DNA of 61,826 nt from Caryophanales bacterium UBA6865 (GTDB lineage: Bacteria; Bacillota_I; Bacilli_A; RFN20; CAG-826), in assembly GCA_002449265.1 (NCBI GenBank), contig DKCV01000011.1, forward strand, positions 1 through 61,826. The letters run 5' to 3'. Positions 7,153 to 15,421 of the stretch are shown here, piece by piece. The notes beneath the pieces were generated by a model. The model worked only from the letters and a program-made list of their open reading frames with translations, did not search any database and was not told the DNA's origin. The number at the start of each line of letters is the position of its first letter. Within the stretch, counting starts at the first letter, position 1. Made by a program: the position numbers and the translations under genes.

Positions 7153-7649
7153 GAGAATTCAATCGATGCGGTCTAGAAATCGCTACATTCCAAGCTGAGC
7201 TATTCGAAGCGTCCATCGCTCAATGCGAAACCTCTTCACCTATCTTTCTTAGAAGGTTCTTTCTTTCACATTACGCCTATAAGATGGATTATGAACCAGT
7301 AGAGCTACAGTCTTTCGTTCTTTCTGAAGCGTTTGCTAGTATTGAAAAAGAATATGGACATAGTAACTATGGAAAAAAGAAATATAATCCAGATGCAATG
7401 TATTGGTTAGGGTATTTCACTAGATACATTTGCTATACAAGAGAAATTCCATGCACTCTCCTATATCGCTTATTTGATGTTAACAAAATCTATTCCCTTT
7501 ATGAAAGCTATCACACCCAAAGCGAGGAGTGGTGCATTTCCCATCTTTTAGAGAGCTATGGTTATACGGAAAAGACTTTAGATTTAAACGAACGTCTAAA
7601 AATGATTATGAGAAGAGAATATCGGAAGGAGTTTTCTATTGATAGATAA
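7149..7649 (+). CDS. Unnamed antitoxin-like partner of the DUF3990 toxin
   Basis: This 166-residue protein has no domain I can name. It shares with the 14903-15421 product and with the N-terminal part of the 5366 product an MREF start, SSPIFLRRFFLS, a YGHSNYGKKKY motif, YWLGYFTRYICYT and a conserved YHTQSEEWCISHLLE helix. It is rich in aromatic residues and has no signal or membrane segment, so it is cytoplasmic. Its ATG overlaps the toxin stop by four bases, implying translational coupling. Fixed toxin-first order and conservation in two intact loci support an antitoxin role, but this is inference. In the GNAT-fused copy the middle reads SSYGKTKY and FWMGYLYRY. Confidence 0.65.
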   Translation: MREFNRCGLEIATFQAELFEASIAQCETSSPIFLRRFFLSHYAYKMDYEPVELQSFVLSEAFASIEKEYGHSNYGKKKYNPDAMYWLGYFTRYICYTREIPCTLLYRLFDVNKIYSLYESYHTQSEEWCISHLLESYGYTEKTLDLNERLKMIMRREYRKEFSIDR

Positions 7650-8135
7650 GGCTTTTGCGGATTTATTTCCCATTTTTATTACTTTTCGTGGCGTTTCGAA
7701 GTGTTACTAAATATGTAAGATCTATTTATAAAAGGGTAAACATTAATACTTAGCGGGCTTGCTCACCCCATACAAAACGTAATATTTGTTTCATAGTTTT
7801 GATGCTATGGGGTTTTCAAACAACTTTTATTTAAATTGTTTCTTATCTTCACTGATTGGACCAAAAATGAAAAAGGAATGGCTTATTGCAAGGGTTTTCT
7901 ATTATTAACCCCCAGTATTAGTAGTGTGATGAAACACGATGAACCAAATAAGGTTGAATTCCTTTTTATAGAGGTGACTGATCACTTAAAAAACGGATGA
8001 AGCAAATTCGCATTGACTTTTTCATCCATTTCGAAAAGATAGAAGATTAATACTTAGTATTAAAAGCAAACTTGAAAATACGAAAAATGGTACGGCACGT
8101 TTGATAACATGGGTCTATGAAAGGAGGGAACAAAA
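7650..8135. other. Long intergenic region, no gene seen
   Basis: No coding region or RNA gene was recognised in these 486 bases. It is AT-rich with short inverted repeats, such as CATAG/CTATG around 7792-7809 next to a GGGGTTTT run, which could end the toxin-antitoxin transcript. A consensus AAAGGAGGG ribosome site near 8120 serves the small gene at 8136. Confidence 0.4.
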
Positions 8136-8321
8136 ATGATTGAAACTCTTAAAGACAGCCACGGGCACACCATCGGCACCATTGAAAAGATTGGTACTAG
8201 ACAAAAATTAAGAGATGAGCACGGATCTTTCTTGGGTGAATACGATGGTCGCGTAACTAGAGATTCTCATGGACGCATGGTTGGCAATGGCAATCTTCTA
8301 GCAATGCTATTGAAGAAATAA
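8136..8321 (+). CDS. Small repetitive protein with D-x-HG-x-x-(I/L)G motifs
   Basis: The 61-residue product is built from three short units with a shared pattern: DSHGHTIGTI, DEHGSFLGEY and DSHGRMVGNG. Small proteins of this kind are known from many bacteria without assigned function. Coding is supported by a near-perfect Shine-Dalgarno AAAGGAGGG ten bases before ATG and a strong terminator immediately downstream, so it forms its own transcription unit. The D-x-H-G repeats could bind metal or form beta-strands, but nothing more can be said. Confidence 0.7.
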   Translation: MIETLKDSHGHTIGTIEKIGTRQKLRDEHGSFLGEYDGRVTRDSHGRMVGNGNLLAMLLKK

Positions 8322-8327
8322 GATAGG

Positions 8328-8358
8328 GGACGTCAAAGGATGACGTCCTTTTCCTTTA
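8328..8358 (+). terminator. Rho-independent terminator of the small-protein gene
   Basis: GGACGTCA (8328-8335) and TGACGTCC (8341-8348) form a perfect 8-bp stem with a 5-base loop, followed by TTTTCCTTT. It starts seven bases after the stop codon. Confidence 0.85.
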
Positions 8359-8428
8359 AGTGAACCGGGTGTCCTAAAAATGGGACTTCTTATAGAATAT
8401 ACTTATCTTGCGGGAAGACTATGATGAG

Positions 8429-8443
8429 ACGATTGTTAATCGT
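8429..8443. promoter_or_regulatory. Palindrome upstream of the WYL regulator gene
   Basis: ACGATT-GTT-AATCGT is a 15-bp interrupted palindrome about 70 bases before the WYL gene start. Regulators of this type often control their own promoter, so this is a candidate operator. Nothing else confirms it. Confidence 0.35.
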
Positions 8444-8510
8444 ACATGAGCCTTGATTACTCAAAGTGTCGAATCCTCAAAGACAAACGCCTCATTTGAA
8501 AGGAAAACCT

Positions 8511-9506
8511 ATGATCCCAAATAAAAAGAGTTCCATACTTTTAGTGCTTAAGGTGCTTGAAGAATATACGGATGGCGAGCACTATTTAACCCAGCCTCAA
8601 ATCGTCGACAAAATACGTCAAATTTACGGCATTGATTTAGAAAGAAAGTCCGTCGGTTCATCTTTAAATCTTCTAGAAGAACTCGATTACGATATTGCGA
8701 AAGGACCAAAAGGCGGCTTCGCATTATTATCAAGGACGTTTGATAACACGGAAGCGTATTATCTAATTGACGCGATTTTTTCTAGTCCCAGTATCGATGG
8801 AAGAGAAGCGAAAAAAGTCGCGGATGCGGTATCAAGCTGCTTTAGTAAATACGAGCGGAAAGAATATTCCTATATTTATAAATCGTCTGAGATTAATCGC
8901 ACTTCTAGTCAAGAAGTCCTATATTGTGTCAATATCATTCACGAAGCAATTAGACTTGGTAAACGAGTGGGGTTCCAATATTTAACATATGATAAAGATG
9001 GAAACCCAATCGCTAGAAGAGATGGGTATCAATTTATTGTTTCCCCTTATTATTTGGTCAATAATTTCGGTCGTTATTATTTAGTTTGTAATTATCGGGA
9101 GAAGTATCGAGCACTTCAGACTTTTCGCGTTGATTATATGATGAATATCGAAATCAAAAACGATTGGCCCATCAAAAGAATTGAGGATTTAAAAGAAGGG
9201 CCTAAGAATTTCTCAATTACAAAATATATGAATGATCACATCTATATGCTAGGAGGAGAAACGATCGACGCTACATTGGAGCTAGATGAAATATCCTCCA
9301 TTTTATATATCAAAGATTGGTTTGGCGATGCGGCGAGAATATGGTCTAAGAATAACAAGACTTATGTGTCGGTGCGTTGCAATGAAAATGCTTTGTATTA
9401 TTGGATAATGCAGTATTCCGATTGCGTTAAAGTTCTCGCTCCCGTTGATTTCGTTGCAAAAATAAAAGAAGGTCTTAAAAAAGCGTTAGGGAGATATGAA
9501 ATATGA
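8511..9506 (+). CDS. WYL-domain transcriptional regulator
   Basis: The product has an N-terminal winged helix (about residues 8-75, LLVLKVLEEY...LTQPQIVDKI), a central WYL domain (about 135-215, with GKRVGFQYLTYDKDG, SPYYLVNNFGRYYLVCNY and RVDYM) and a C-terminal WCX-like extension. An ATG at 8466 would add 15 unmatched residues; AAGGA at 8499-8503 with seven-base spacing selects 8511. WYL proteins sense ligands and often repress anti-phage loci such as BREX (BrxR) and CBASS (CapW). The gene overlaps the next one by ATGA, so the two are translationally coupled, and the regulator probably controls the nuclease-like partner. It could instead be a general YafY-type activator. Confidence 0.85.
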   Translation: MIPNKKSSILLVLKVLEEYTDGEHYLTQPQIVDKIRQIYGIDLERKSVGSSLNLLEELDYDIAKGPKGGFALLSRTFDNTEAYYLIDAIFSSPSIDGREAKKVADAVSSCFSKYERKEYSYIYKSSEINRTSSQEVLYCVNIIHEAIRLGKRVGFQYLTYDKDGNPIARRDGYQFIVSPYYLVNNFGRYYLVCNYREKYRALQTFRVDYMMNIEIKNDWPIKRIEDLKEGPKNFSITKYMNDHIYMLGGETIDATLELDEISSILYIKDWFGDAARIWSKNNKTYVSVRCNENALYYWIMQYSDCVKVLAPVDFVAKIKEGLKKALGRYEI

Positions 9507-10852
9507 TTGATTACAAAGGATTAAGAGACCGCCATTTAAACATTTTTTGGCAATATGACGGCAAACCATATCTAGAAAATAACATCACGAAAGCGTTTAT
9601 TAATTCTCTCGATAGTTTGCCGCTTAAAGATAAGCTACTTGTGACCCATGAACTATTTGGGATTGATATTAACGATGGCAATGTCAAATTTGAGTATTAT
9701 TTGCAAAAACAACCAAGTAAGCGAAAAGTCGAATCTTTCGCGATAGCAAATCGAATCATGTTTGGCTTTTCTCCAGAAGGTGAGTGTTGGGGGTTTGCGG
9801 GCCAAGATACGAAAGACGAGAAAAAGCTGTACGAGGCGATTAAGCGTGAACTATCCCTTGAAATTAAAGACGAAATATTTTTAGCAAAGGAAACGGAAAA
9901 GGCTGTTGAGGAATATTTAGAGGGGACGCGTGGCGATTCAATCCCTGATGCATGGATTCTAATTTATATCGATAAAAAGCCTGCGTATATTATTGCCTTA
10001 GAAAATAAATTGCATAAGCTTGATCCCACCCAAATTAATAATCACATTGAAAAAAGCCTATTAATTCGCGAAAACAAACCTGAGGTTATTTATAAAAAAT
10101 ACGCGGATATTATTGAGCTTTTTAAACCCATTGATTCTTTTAACACCAACCAATTTATCGAATATTTAACGATTCTTGGTTATAGCGGGGTTGACGACTT
10201 CATCATTGCTTGTTCTGCGGATGAAGCAATTCGAAGGCGTTTAGCGCTTCCGTTCGGGAAAGAAATTCTTTCAAAAGTCCATGATGGCGAAATCGATTAT
10301 AGAAGTTGGAACACGATTCGTTGCCATGTTTCCTATGCTTATTTAAGAGAAATAAACCTGGTGTTTGACGAGAACGCAATAAAATTATCGCTCGCGTTTG
10401 GTTCAACACAATCTAGCGGCAAGAAAATGCTCGAAACGATAAACGACATAAAATTAAGCCCCGATCACGTTTCCTCTTTTAACCAGTCATTTCATTTGAT
10501 GTATAAAAGAGGCAAAAATATTTGGAACTCTTATATTGACCAAACTCTTAGCCCCAATGAATATATCCATTATTGGAAGAAAAACATTTCTTTAATTAAA
10601 ACTTATACCCCACTTGAAGCAATTTCTCTTTATAAGAAAATGCTCGACGATAAAGTGATTTCTTCTATGAATTTCAATCGGCTAAAGCATCAATTAACCA
10701 ATAAGAAAAACCCAGTTCTTGTCGTTCCAGAACTTGTAATTGAGTATGGCTGGAGATATGAAGAAATCGTTGAAATCGGATATGACAAATTCATCGATGC
10801 ATTAAAAGCAAAAATAGATGAGGCTCTAGTGGCGACGCTACTAAAGCATTGA
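9503..10852 (+). CDS. Predicted PD-(D/E)XK nuclease-family protein coupled to WYL regulator
   Basis: The 449-residue product contains a recognisable nuclease core in its first 185 residues: an ENNITKAF helix (E25), SIPDAWILIYIDKKP with D149, and ALENKL with E167 and K169, which fit E...D...E-x-K of the PD-(D/E)XK fold. The remaining ~260 residues are unfamiliar and mostly alpha-helical. I do not recognise a named family. It starts inside the stop of the WYL gene (ATGA). With a ligand-sensing repressor in front and toxin-antitoxin loci on both sides, a nucleic-acid-cleaving defence effector is plausible but not shown. Confidence 0.6.
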   Translation: MIDYKGLRDRHLNIFWQYDGKPYLENNITKAFINSLDSLPLKDKLLVTHELFGIDINDGNVKFEYYLQKQPSKRKVESFAIANRIMFGFSPEGECWGFAGQDTKDEKKLYEAIKRELSLEIKDEIFLAKETEKAVEEYLEGTRGDSIPDAWILIYIDKKPAYIIALENKLHKLDPTQINNHIEKSLLIRENKPEVIYKKYADIIELFKPIDSFNTNQFIEYLTILGYSGVDDFIIACSADEAIRRRLALPFGKEILSKVHDGEIDYRSWNTIRCHVSYAYLREINLVFDENAIKLSLAFGSTQSSGKKMLETINDIKLSPDHVSSFNQSFHLMYKRGKNIWNSYIDQTLSPNEYIHYWKKNISLIKTYTPLEAISLYKKMLDDKVISSMNFNRLKHQLTNKKNPVLVVPELVIEYGWRYEEIVEIGYDKFIDALKAKIDEALVATLLKH

Positions 10853-11045
10853 AATTAATTGTTTGAATCAATACGTTTAAAGATGAAATTACGAGTTTGG
10901 TTTTTTCTCTCGGTAGCAATTACGAAAACAAACCAAAAAGATTCAAAACTCGTTTGATAATCCCTTTTCAAAAATAGATATAATAATATCCTAAAATATC
11001 ATTTTTATAAGAAATAGATACAATAATATATGTTATAATTACCTC
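10853..11045 (+). promoter_or_regulatory. HipBA promoter with 18-bp direct repeats
   Basis: AAATAGATATAATAATAT (10972-10989) recurs with one change (T to C) at 11012-11029, exactly 40 bp apart. A perfect TATAAT at 11034-11039 ends six bases before the ATG at 11046, so the transcript is probably leaderless. HipB proteins bind repeated operators at their own promoter, so these repeats are likely autoregulatory sites. A long inverted repeat, ACGAGTTT (10891-10898) with AAACTCGT (10946-10953), lies upstream and has no assigned role. Confidence 0.55.
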
Positions 11046-11339
11046 ATGAATCGATATATTGATTTAAATGATTTATGGGCTACCCCGTCCATTGGCGAAC
11101 AAACAATCGCATTAGCAAGACGCCTCCGTAATATTCGTAAGAGTAGAGGTCTCACTCAAGCTGCTTTCGCGGACAAGTCAGGTATTCCTCTTGGAACGCT
11201 TAAGGTATTCGAAACCAAAGGCAAGATTTCCTTGAAACATCTTTTTCATTACGCAATTGCGTTAGGTCTTGAAGGCGAATTGAATAACCTTTTCAGCAAG
11301 CGGGAAGTAACTTTGGAGGAGATGAGGAATGGCAAATAA
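11046..11339 (+). CDS. hipB: HipB-like XRE-family antitoxin
   Basis: The 97-residue protein carries one Cro/CI helix-turn-helix (about residues 20-75: LARRLRNIRKSRGLTQAAFADKSGIPLGTLKVFETKGKIS). It lies directly upstream of a HipA kinase gene and overlaps it by 11 bases, the standard hipBA arrangement. HipB neutralises HipA and represses the operon by binding repeated operators; matching direct repeats precede the gene. No Shine-Dalgarno sequence is present, in keeping with a leaderless start. Confidence 0.85.
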   Translation: MNRYIDLNDLWATPSIGEQTIALARRLRNIRKSRGLTQAAFADKSGIPLGTLKVFETKGKISLKHLFHYAIALGLEGELNNLFSKREVTLEEMRNGK

Positions 11340-12444
11340 TCTTGAAAAGATGACCGTTCTTTTTCATGAAAAAACAGTTGGTTTCTTACGTTATCTAGAC
11401 GGACGGGTTTTGTTTGCTTATGATGAGTCTTGGCTTCGTGATGGCTTTTCGATTTCTCCGCGTTCTTTGCCTTTAGAAAATCGCGTATTCACAGCAGATC
11501 CAACAAAATTTGGAGGGTTATTCGGCGTGTTCGCTGATTCTTTGCCAGATGGGTGGGGAACATTGACTGCAATTAAATATCTCCGCAATAAAGGCATATC
11601 TTATTTGGAACTTAATCCTTTAGAAAGACTTTCGCTTGTTGGTAAAGATGGATTAGGTGGTTTAACTTATATCCCATCAAAAGGACATTCTCTTGATGAG
11701 TGGAAAGGGACGATGGATGACTTCTATAAGGAATCTATCGAAACGATTGATGGGGAAGAAACAAGGTTTTTAGATGAAATATTCTCTCACGAAAGTTCGA
11801 CAGGAGGTGCTAGACCAAAAGCCCATATTCAGCTTGATGACGTTGAATGGATCGTAAAATTTAGAGAAAGAAATGACCCAATTTGGATGGGGAGAATGGA
11901 ATACGAATATAATCTTGCGGCCGAAGAGTGCGGCATAACTATTCCTGAAGTTCGTCTACTAGCTTCTAAAAACTCCGATGGTTATTTTGCGAGTAAACGT
12001 TTTGATAGAAATGGTGAGAAGCGCGTCCATATGCTCTCACTTTCGGGACTACTTGAAGTTCCGCATGATTTCCCTTTGCTAGATTACGTTAGTTTCCTTC
12101 AAGCGACGGGCTATATCACCCAATCACAAAAAGAAGTGGAAAAAGCATTTCGTTTAGCGTGTTTCAATGTTTTCTCCAAAAACTATGATGATCATTCAAA
12201 AAACTTCGCCTTCCTTTATGAAGAAGAAACGAAACGATATGTTTTGTCGCCTGCTTATGACCTTACTCGCACCATTTATCAGAAAGAGCACGAAATGAGC
12301 TGTAATGGAAAAGGGCTACCAAACGAAAATGATTTGCTTGTACTTGCCAAAAAAGTTGGAATTCCTACCAAAAAAGCAGAAAGCATAATATCTCTTGTGA
12401 AAGATACCGTCGAAAATCGCCTTGGCGAATGGCTTAAAAAGTAA
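11329..12444 (+). CDS. hipA: HipA-family serine/threonine kinase toxin
   Basis: This 371-residue protein shows HipA landmarks in order: an N-terminal subdomain (PLENRVF...FGGLFGVFADSLPDGWG, residues 50-76), the glycine/serine loop SSTGGARPKAHI (about 156-167) that holds the autophosphorylated serine in HipA, a WIVKF ATP-lysine strand, the catalytic-loop region NYDDHSKNFAF and the metal-binding YDLTR near residue 306. HipA kinases phosphorylate targets such as glutamyl-tRNA synthetase and induce dormancy; the target here is unknown. It is co-transcribed with hipB. All key motifs are present, so it is probably active. Confidence 0.88.
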   Translation: MANNLEKMTVLFHEKTVGFLRYLDGRVLFAYDESWLRDGFSISPRSLPLENRVFTADPTKFGGLFGVFADSLPDGWGTLTAIKYLRNKGISYLELNPLERLSLVGKDGLGGLTYIPSKGHSLDEWKGTMDDFYKESIETIDGEETRFLDEIFSHESSTGGARPKAHIQLDDVEWIVKFRERNDPIWMGRMEYEYNLAAEECGITIPEVRLLASKNSDGYFASKRFDRNGEKRVHMLSLSGLLEVPHDFPLLDYVSFLQATGYITQSQKEVEKAFRLACFNVFSKNYDDHSKNFAFLYEEETKRYVLSPAYDLTRTIYQKEHEMSCNGKGLPNENDLLVLAKKVGIPTKKAESIISLVKDTVENRLGEWLKK

Positions 12445-12470
12445 CTTAGTTTATTTCATTCAAGTCGTCA

Positions 12471-12572
12471 CTAAATAATACGAACGCTATTAGTACCTTC
12501 TAATATCATTTCGCAAAATTCTCTAGGAGTGACGATGAGCGATCTGCAAAGAGCCTTGTTTTTTCTTTGATT
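12471..12572 (-). pseudogene. Short fragment resembling the C-terminus of a PIN-type toxin
   Basis: A minus-strand frame of 33 codons ends in LIVTPREFCEMILE followed by a short tail and TAG. I/V-x-T/S-PREF-x-E is typical of the C-terminal end of PIN-domain toxins. No start codon or remaining domain is present upstream. The match is short, so this is a tentative remnant. The rest of 12445-12768 shows no gene. Confidence 0.25.
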
Positions 12573-12768
12573 TCAGCGCTCTATACTGGCCTTTTGACTT
12601 CTTCGTTGATTTCATTTAAGGTCATTTCCGAATTGCCATTCTCCTTATTCACGATAAGTTCTTTCCAAAAGAATTCACGACATTCATGTATGGTTATGAA
12701 TCTAGCATCTTTACCTAGCATTATATGATTTTTTGCTATACGTCTTTTATTATATTGATGATTCTTTT

Positions 12769-14130
12769 TTAAAGGCAAAAAGTCATATACGCAGGAATAC
12801 AAATAATTCCGTTTTCCTTTATGAATAGATTTTTAGGATGAATGATGTAAGAAGTATCGATTCTATCTTTAAATTTTGCGATGAATTTTTCTAAAGATTC
12901 CGTTTTATATCTTTTCGTGGATTTCACCTCGATTGGGATGATTTTGTTTTGGACTTTGCTGCCGCTTGAAAGAAGAAAGTCAATTTCGATGTCGTTTTTG
13001 TGCTTTTCTTCGGAATAATGAGTATAGAAATATAGCTTGTTTCCGTTGGCTACGAGCATTTGAGCTACAACGTTTTCAAATAACATTCCTTTGTTGATAG
13101 AAAGTTTATCGTTTAAAATTGCATTATAGACACCAAGATCGTTTTTGACGTTTTCGTCAAAGGTGTGTGAAACCAATAGTCCTGTATCCCCCATGTAGCA
13201 TTTTATAAAAGATCTTTTCTCATTTAGCGATAGCCCTACGTTTGGATCGTTGCATAGGAAACATTCATTACAAATCATAGAGTCTGCTAACCAGAAAAAC
13301 GTTTCCTCGTAATTCAACGCTTTATCCCCTTGATTGATGGAACTGATTTTCACTCTTTTCTCGTGAGTGGATAAGAATCCAGGAATCTGGTCAAAAATGG
13401 AAAGTACCTTACTTTTGTAATTAACATCTAGCTTTTGAATATCGTTACGATACGTCCTTAAGATATCTCTTTTCTCTCTATCGCATTCATAGAATTGTTT
13501 CTTTTGTTCAAGAAAGGCGGATAAAGCCTTAGGCATGCCTCCAACAAGGATATATTCTTCAAGAAGAAGCTTTGCTTTTTTATGTAAGGATTCGTATAAA
13601 GGAACTTTCTTATCAAAACAATTTCTAATGTATTCGATGAGTTCTTCTTCTCCAAGTGCAGAGGCAAACTCTTCAAAATCCATCGGGTGCATGCAAACAC
13701 TTCTTTCTTCTGAAGGGATGAGTATGTTCTTTGTGTTTTCTTTGATCGAAATTAGTGAACCGGTCTCGATATAATCGTATCTTCCATCTTTTACCAAATA
13801 TTTAATCGCTTCTCTAGCGCGAGGAAATAATTGAACTTCATCAAAGATGATTAGGGAATCCCTTTCGTATAGTTTCACGCCGTATTCCGTTGAAAGGATC
13901 ATAAAGAAAGTGTTTAAATCGTCGAGAAAATCAAAGAAGATTTGTTTAACTGCTTTTTTAGCGCTACCAAAATCAATAAGGATGTAGCTTTTATAATTGG
14001 TCTTTGCAAATTTTTCTACGGCAGTGGACTTGCCGATACGTCTAGCCCCTTCAACGAGTAAGGCTTTGGTCCCCTTCGTTTCATTTTTCCATTCAACAAA
14101 TGTGGAATCTATCTTTCTTTTAAATAGCAT
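12769..14130 (-). CDS. AAA_14/DUF4143 P-loop ATPase
   Basis: Walker A is EGARRIGKST (about residues 28-37), Walker B is SLIIFDEVQLFPRA (about 92-105), and a sensor-like YDYIETGSLIS follows. The C-terminal DUF4143 domain shows KCYMGDTGLL and a restriction-fold-like strand pair, NDIEIDFLLSSG then IIPIEVKS. The start is supported by AAGGAGG a few bases before ATG. Members of this family are abundant in accessory regions and of unknown role; the terminal E-V-K motif suggests a nuclease-like fold. It is unlike the ATPase at 1793 in detail, so the two were probably acquired separately. A 19-bp repeat pair lies upstream. Confidence 0.85.
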   Translation of the reverse strand: MLFKRKIDSTFVEWKNETKGTKALLVEGARRIGKSTAVEKFAKTNYKSYILIDFGSAKKAVKQIFFDFLDDLNTFFMILSTEYGVKLYERDSLIIFDEVQLFPRAREAIKYLVKDGRYDYIETGSLISIKENTKNILIPSEERSVCMHPMDFEEFASALGEEELIEYIRNCFDKKVPLYESLHKKAKLLLEEYILVGGMPKALSAFLEQKKQFYECDREKRDILRTYRNDIQKLDVNYKSKVLSIFDQIPGFLSTHEKRVKISSINQGDKALNYEETFFWLADSMICNECFLCNDPNVGLSLNEKRSFIKCYMGDTGLLVSHTFDENVKNDLGVYNAILNDKLSINKGMLFENVVAQMLVANGNKLYFYTHYSEEKHKNDIEIDFLLSSGSKVQNKIIPIEVKSTKRYKTESLEKFIAKFKDRIDTSYIIHPKNLFIKENGIICIPAYMTFCL

Positions 14131-14200
14131 ACAGCTCCCTCCTTTTTAAAAAAATATAACACCAAAATCAAAAAAACGCGACGAAAAAAATGCAGAAAAA

Positions 14201-14252
14201 TCCAAAAAGCGCGCTGAAAATAATTGAATAATATCCAAAAAGCGCGCTGAAA
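14201..14252. repeat. 19-bp direct repeat pair upstream of the ATPase gene
   Basis: TCCAAAAAGCGCGCTGAAA occurs at 14201-14219 and again at 14234-14252, 33 bp (three helical turns) apart. It lies about 70-120 bases upstream of the ATPase start, consistent with a double operator. Each copy contains the palindromic GCGCGC core. Confidence 0.55.
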
Positions 14253-14261
14253 CTGCACCTG

Positions 14262-14764
14262 TCAAGTGGGGGATGGGAGTGACAATAAGTATGTGCTTCC
14301 ATGACAAAAAGAGGTATGTCCCTTATACTTTAGGAATCTAGACTTTTTCATAGCGTAAGGGCCTTTTAGGCAATGGTAGAAGAAGGGATTCAAATTAAGC
14401 GCTTTTCTTAGCATAAAAACGAAAGTATAAAGCACGATTGCGATTAAAAGCATAATCAAACCAATGCCAAGTTTGAAAGAAGAGACATTGATCATGACCG
14501 TTAAGAAAGAAATAAGACACGCTAAAGGAGCAGCGCAATAAAGCGCACTACCGATTGCGTATTTCTTTGCATCGCCAAATAAGACGATAGCAAATCCGAG
14601 CAAGAAAGCGATGAGAAGGAACGCTCCGCCGTATAAAGCAAGGAGGCTCATATACGCAGTTGCGGTGGTTTGACTGTTCGAAGAGAACGAGTCGCCGCTC
14701 TTTCTCCCGACTTGAACCGGTAAAATGTCGAGATGAAGAAGAAAATTGCGCTTAACACAAAAAG
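14262..14764 (-). pseudogene. Degraded duplicate of the SHOCT membrane-protein gene
   Basis: Roughly 14405-14764 is a direct duplicate of 16760-17115. The open 129-residue part keeps the membrane core LLALYGGAFLLIAFLLGFAI and FGDAKKYAIGSALYCAAPLA, identical in the intact gene. The N-terminal part survives only in another frame because ACATTTTTACC became ACATTTTACC, a one-base deletion. The C-terminal SHOCT domain is replaced by unrelated sequence. The duplication stops abruptly at CGCTTAACACAAAAA (about 14764), which matches the intact copy up to 17115. With the intact copy it brackets the toxin-antitoxin pair at 14903-16272 in direct orientation. Confidence 0.75.
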
Positions 14765-14902
14765 GCCTGAACGGCTTTTTAGTCTTTTATCATTGAAAGT
14801 ATAGCTAATTAGGCTATGGAACGTTTAGCTAATTTCATCGTAGCGAGTGCGGAATAAAATTATCTAACACCTATATTTGAGGATACCCTTACAAAATTTA
14901 GT

Positions 14903-15421
14903 TTAGATGGAACGGCTTTTTGACATCGATTGAAAGGCTGAGCCATTTTCGTATTGCTTTCGAATTATTTCCTTTAGGCGTTTGTTCTTATCCAAAATGT
15001 TTTTGTCTAAATGCTTGATTTCCAAAAGGCTTCTAATGACCCATTCAGGATCTTGAGTATGAAAAGAAAAATAGACATCGTTCATAAGACGATAATCAAA
15101 TAAATCGATTAGAAAAGGCGTCTTTTCATCCCTTGTGTAAGAAATATATCGATAGATGTATCCCATCCAAAATAAAGAATCCTTGGAATACTTAACCTTG
15201 CCATAGCTAGAGTCCCCATATTGATTTAATATGCTTTGAATTCCTTCATTCGGGTCTAAAGAGAAAATAACCGAATCGTTCTTATCTAACGTTTTCAATA
15301 AGTCGGAGTGAAGAAATCTTCTTATGAACACAGGGGAGGAACAAGTTAAATCATGAGATTTCTCAAATAATTTCCCTTGATATGTTGCAAGCAATAATCC
15401 TTCATAATCAAAATCTCTCAT
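14903..15421 (-). CDS. Unnamed antitoxin-like partner of DUF3990 toxin, second locus
   Basis: The 172-residue protein is a paralogue of the 7149-7649 product. It has MRDFDYEGLLLATYQGKLF at the start, CSSPVFIRRFLHSD, YGDSSYGKVKY, LFWMGYIYRYISYTRD and FHTQDPEWVIRSLLE, and a basic C-terminus. No known domain is recognised. The ATG overlaps the toxin's stop as ATGA. Conservation of both genes and of the overlap in a second locus on the opposite strand argues that the pair moves and works as a unit. The antitoxin role is inferred. Confidence 0.65.
   Translation of the reverse strand: MRDFDYEGLLLATYQGKLFEKSHDLTCSSPVFIRRFLHSDLLKTLDKNDSVIFSLDPNEGIQSILNQYGDSSYGKVKYSKDSLFWMGYIYRYISYTRDEKTPFLIDLFDYRLMNDVYFSFHTQDPEWVIRSLLEIKHLDKNILDKNKRLKEIIRKQYENGSAFQSMSKSRSI

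Noticed and set aside
12581..12802. A 73-codon minus-strand frame
   Set aside because: It overlaps the ATPase gene end in another frame, lacks a ribosome site and shows no recognisable motif.
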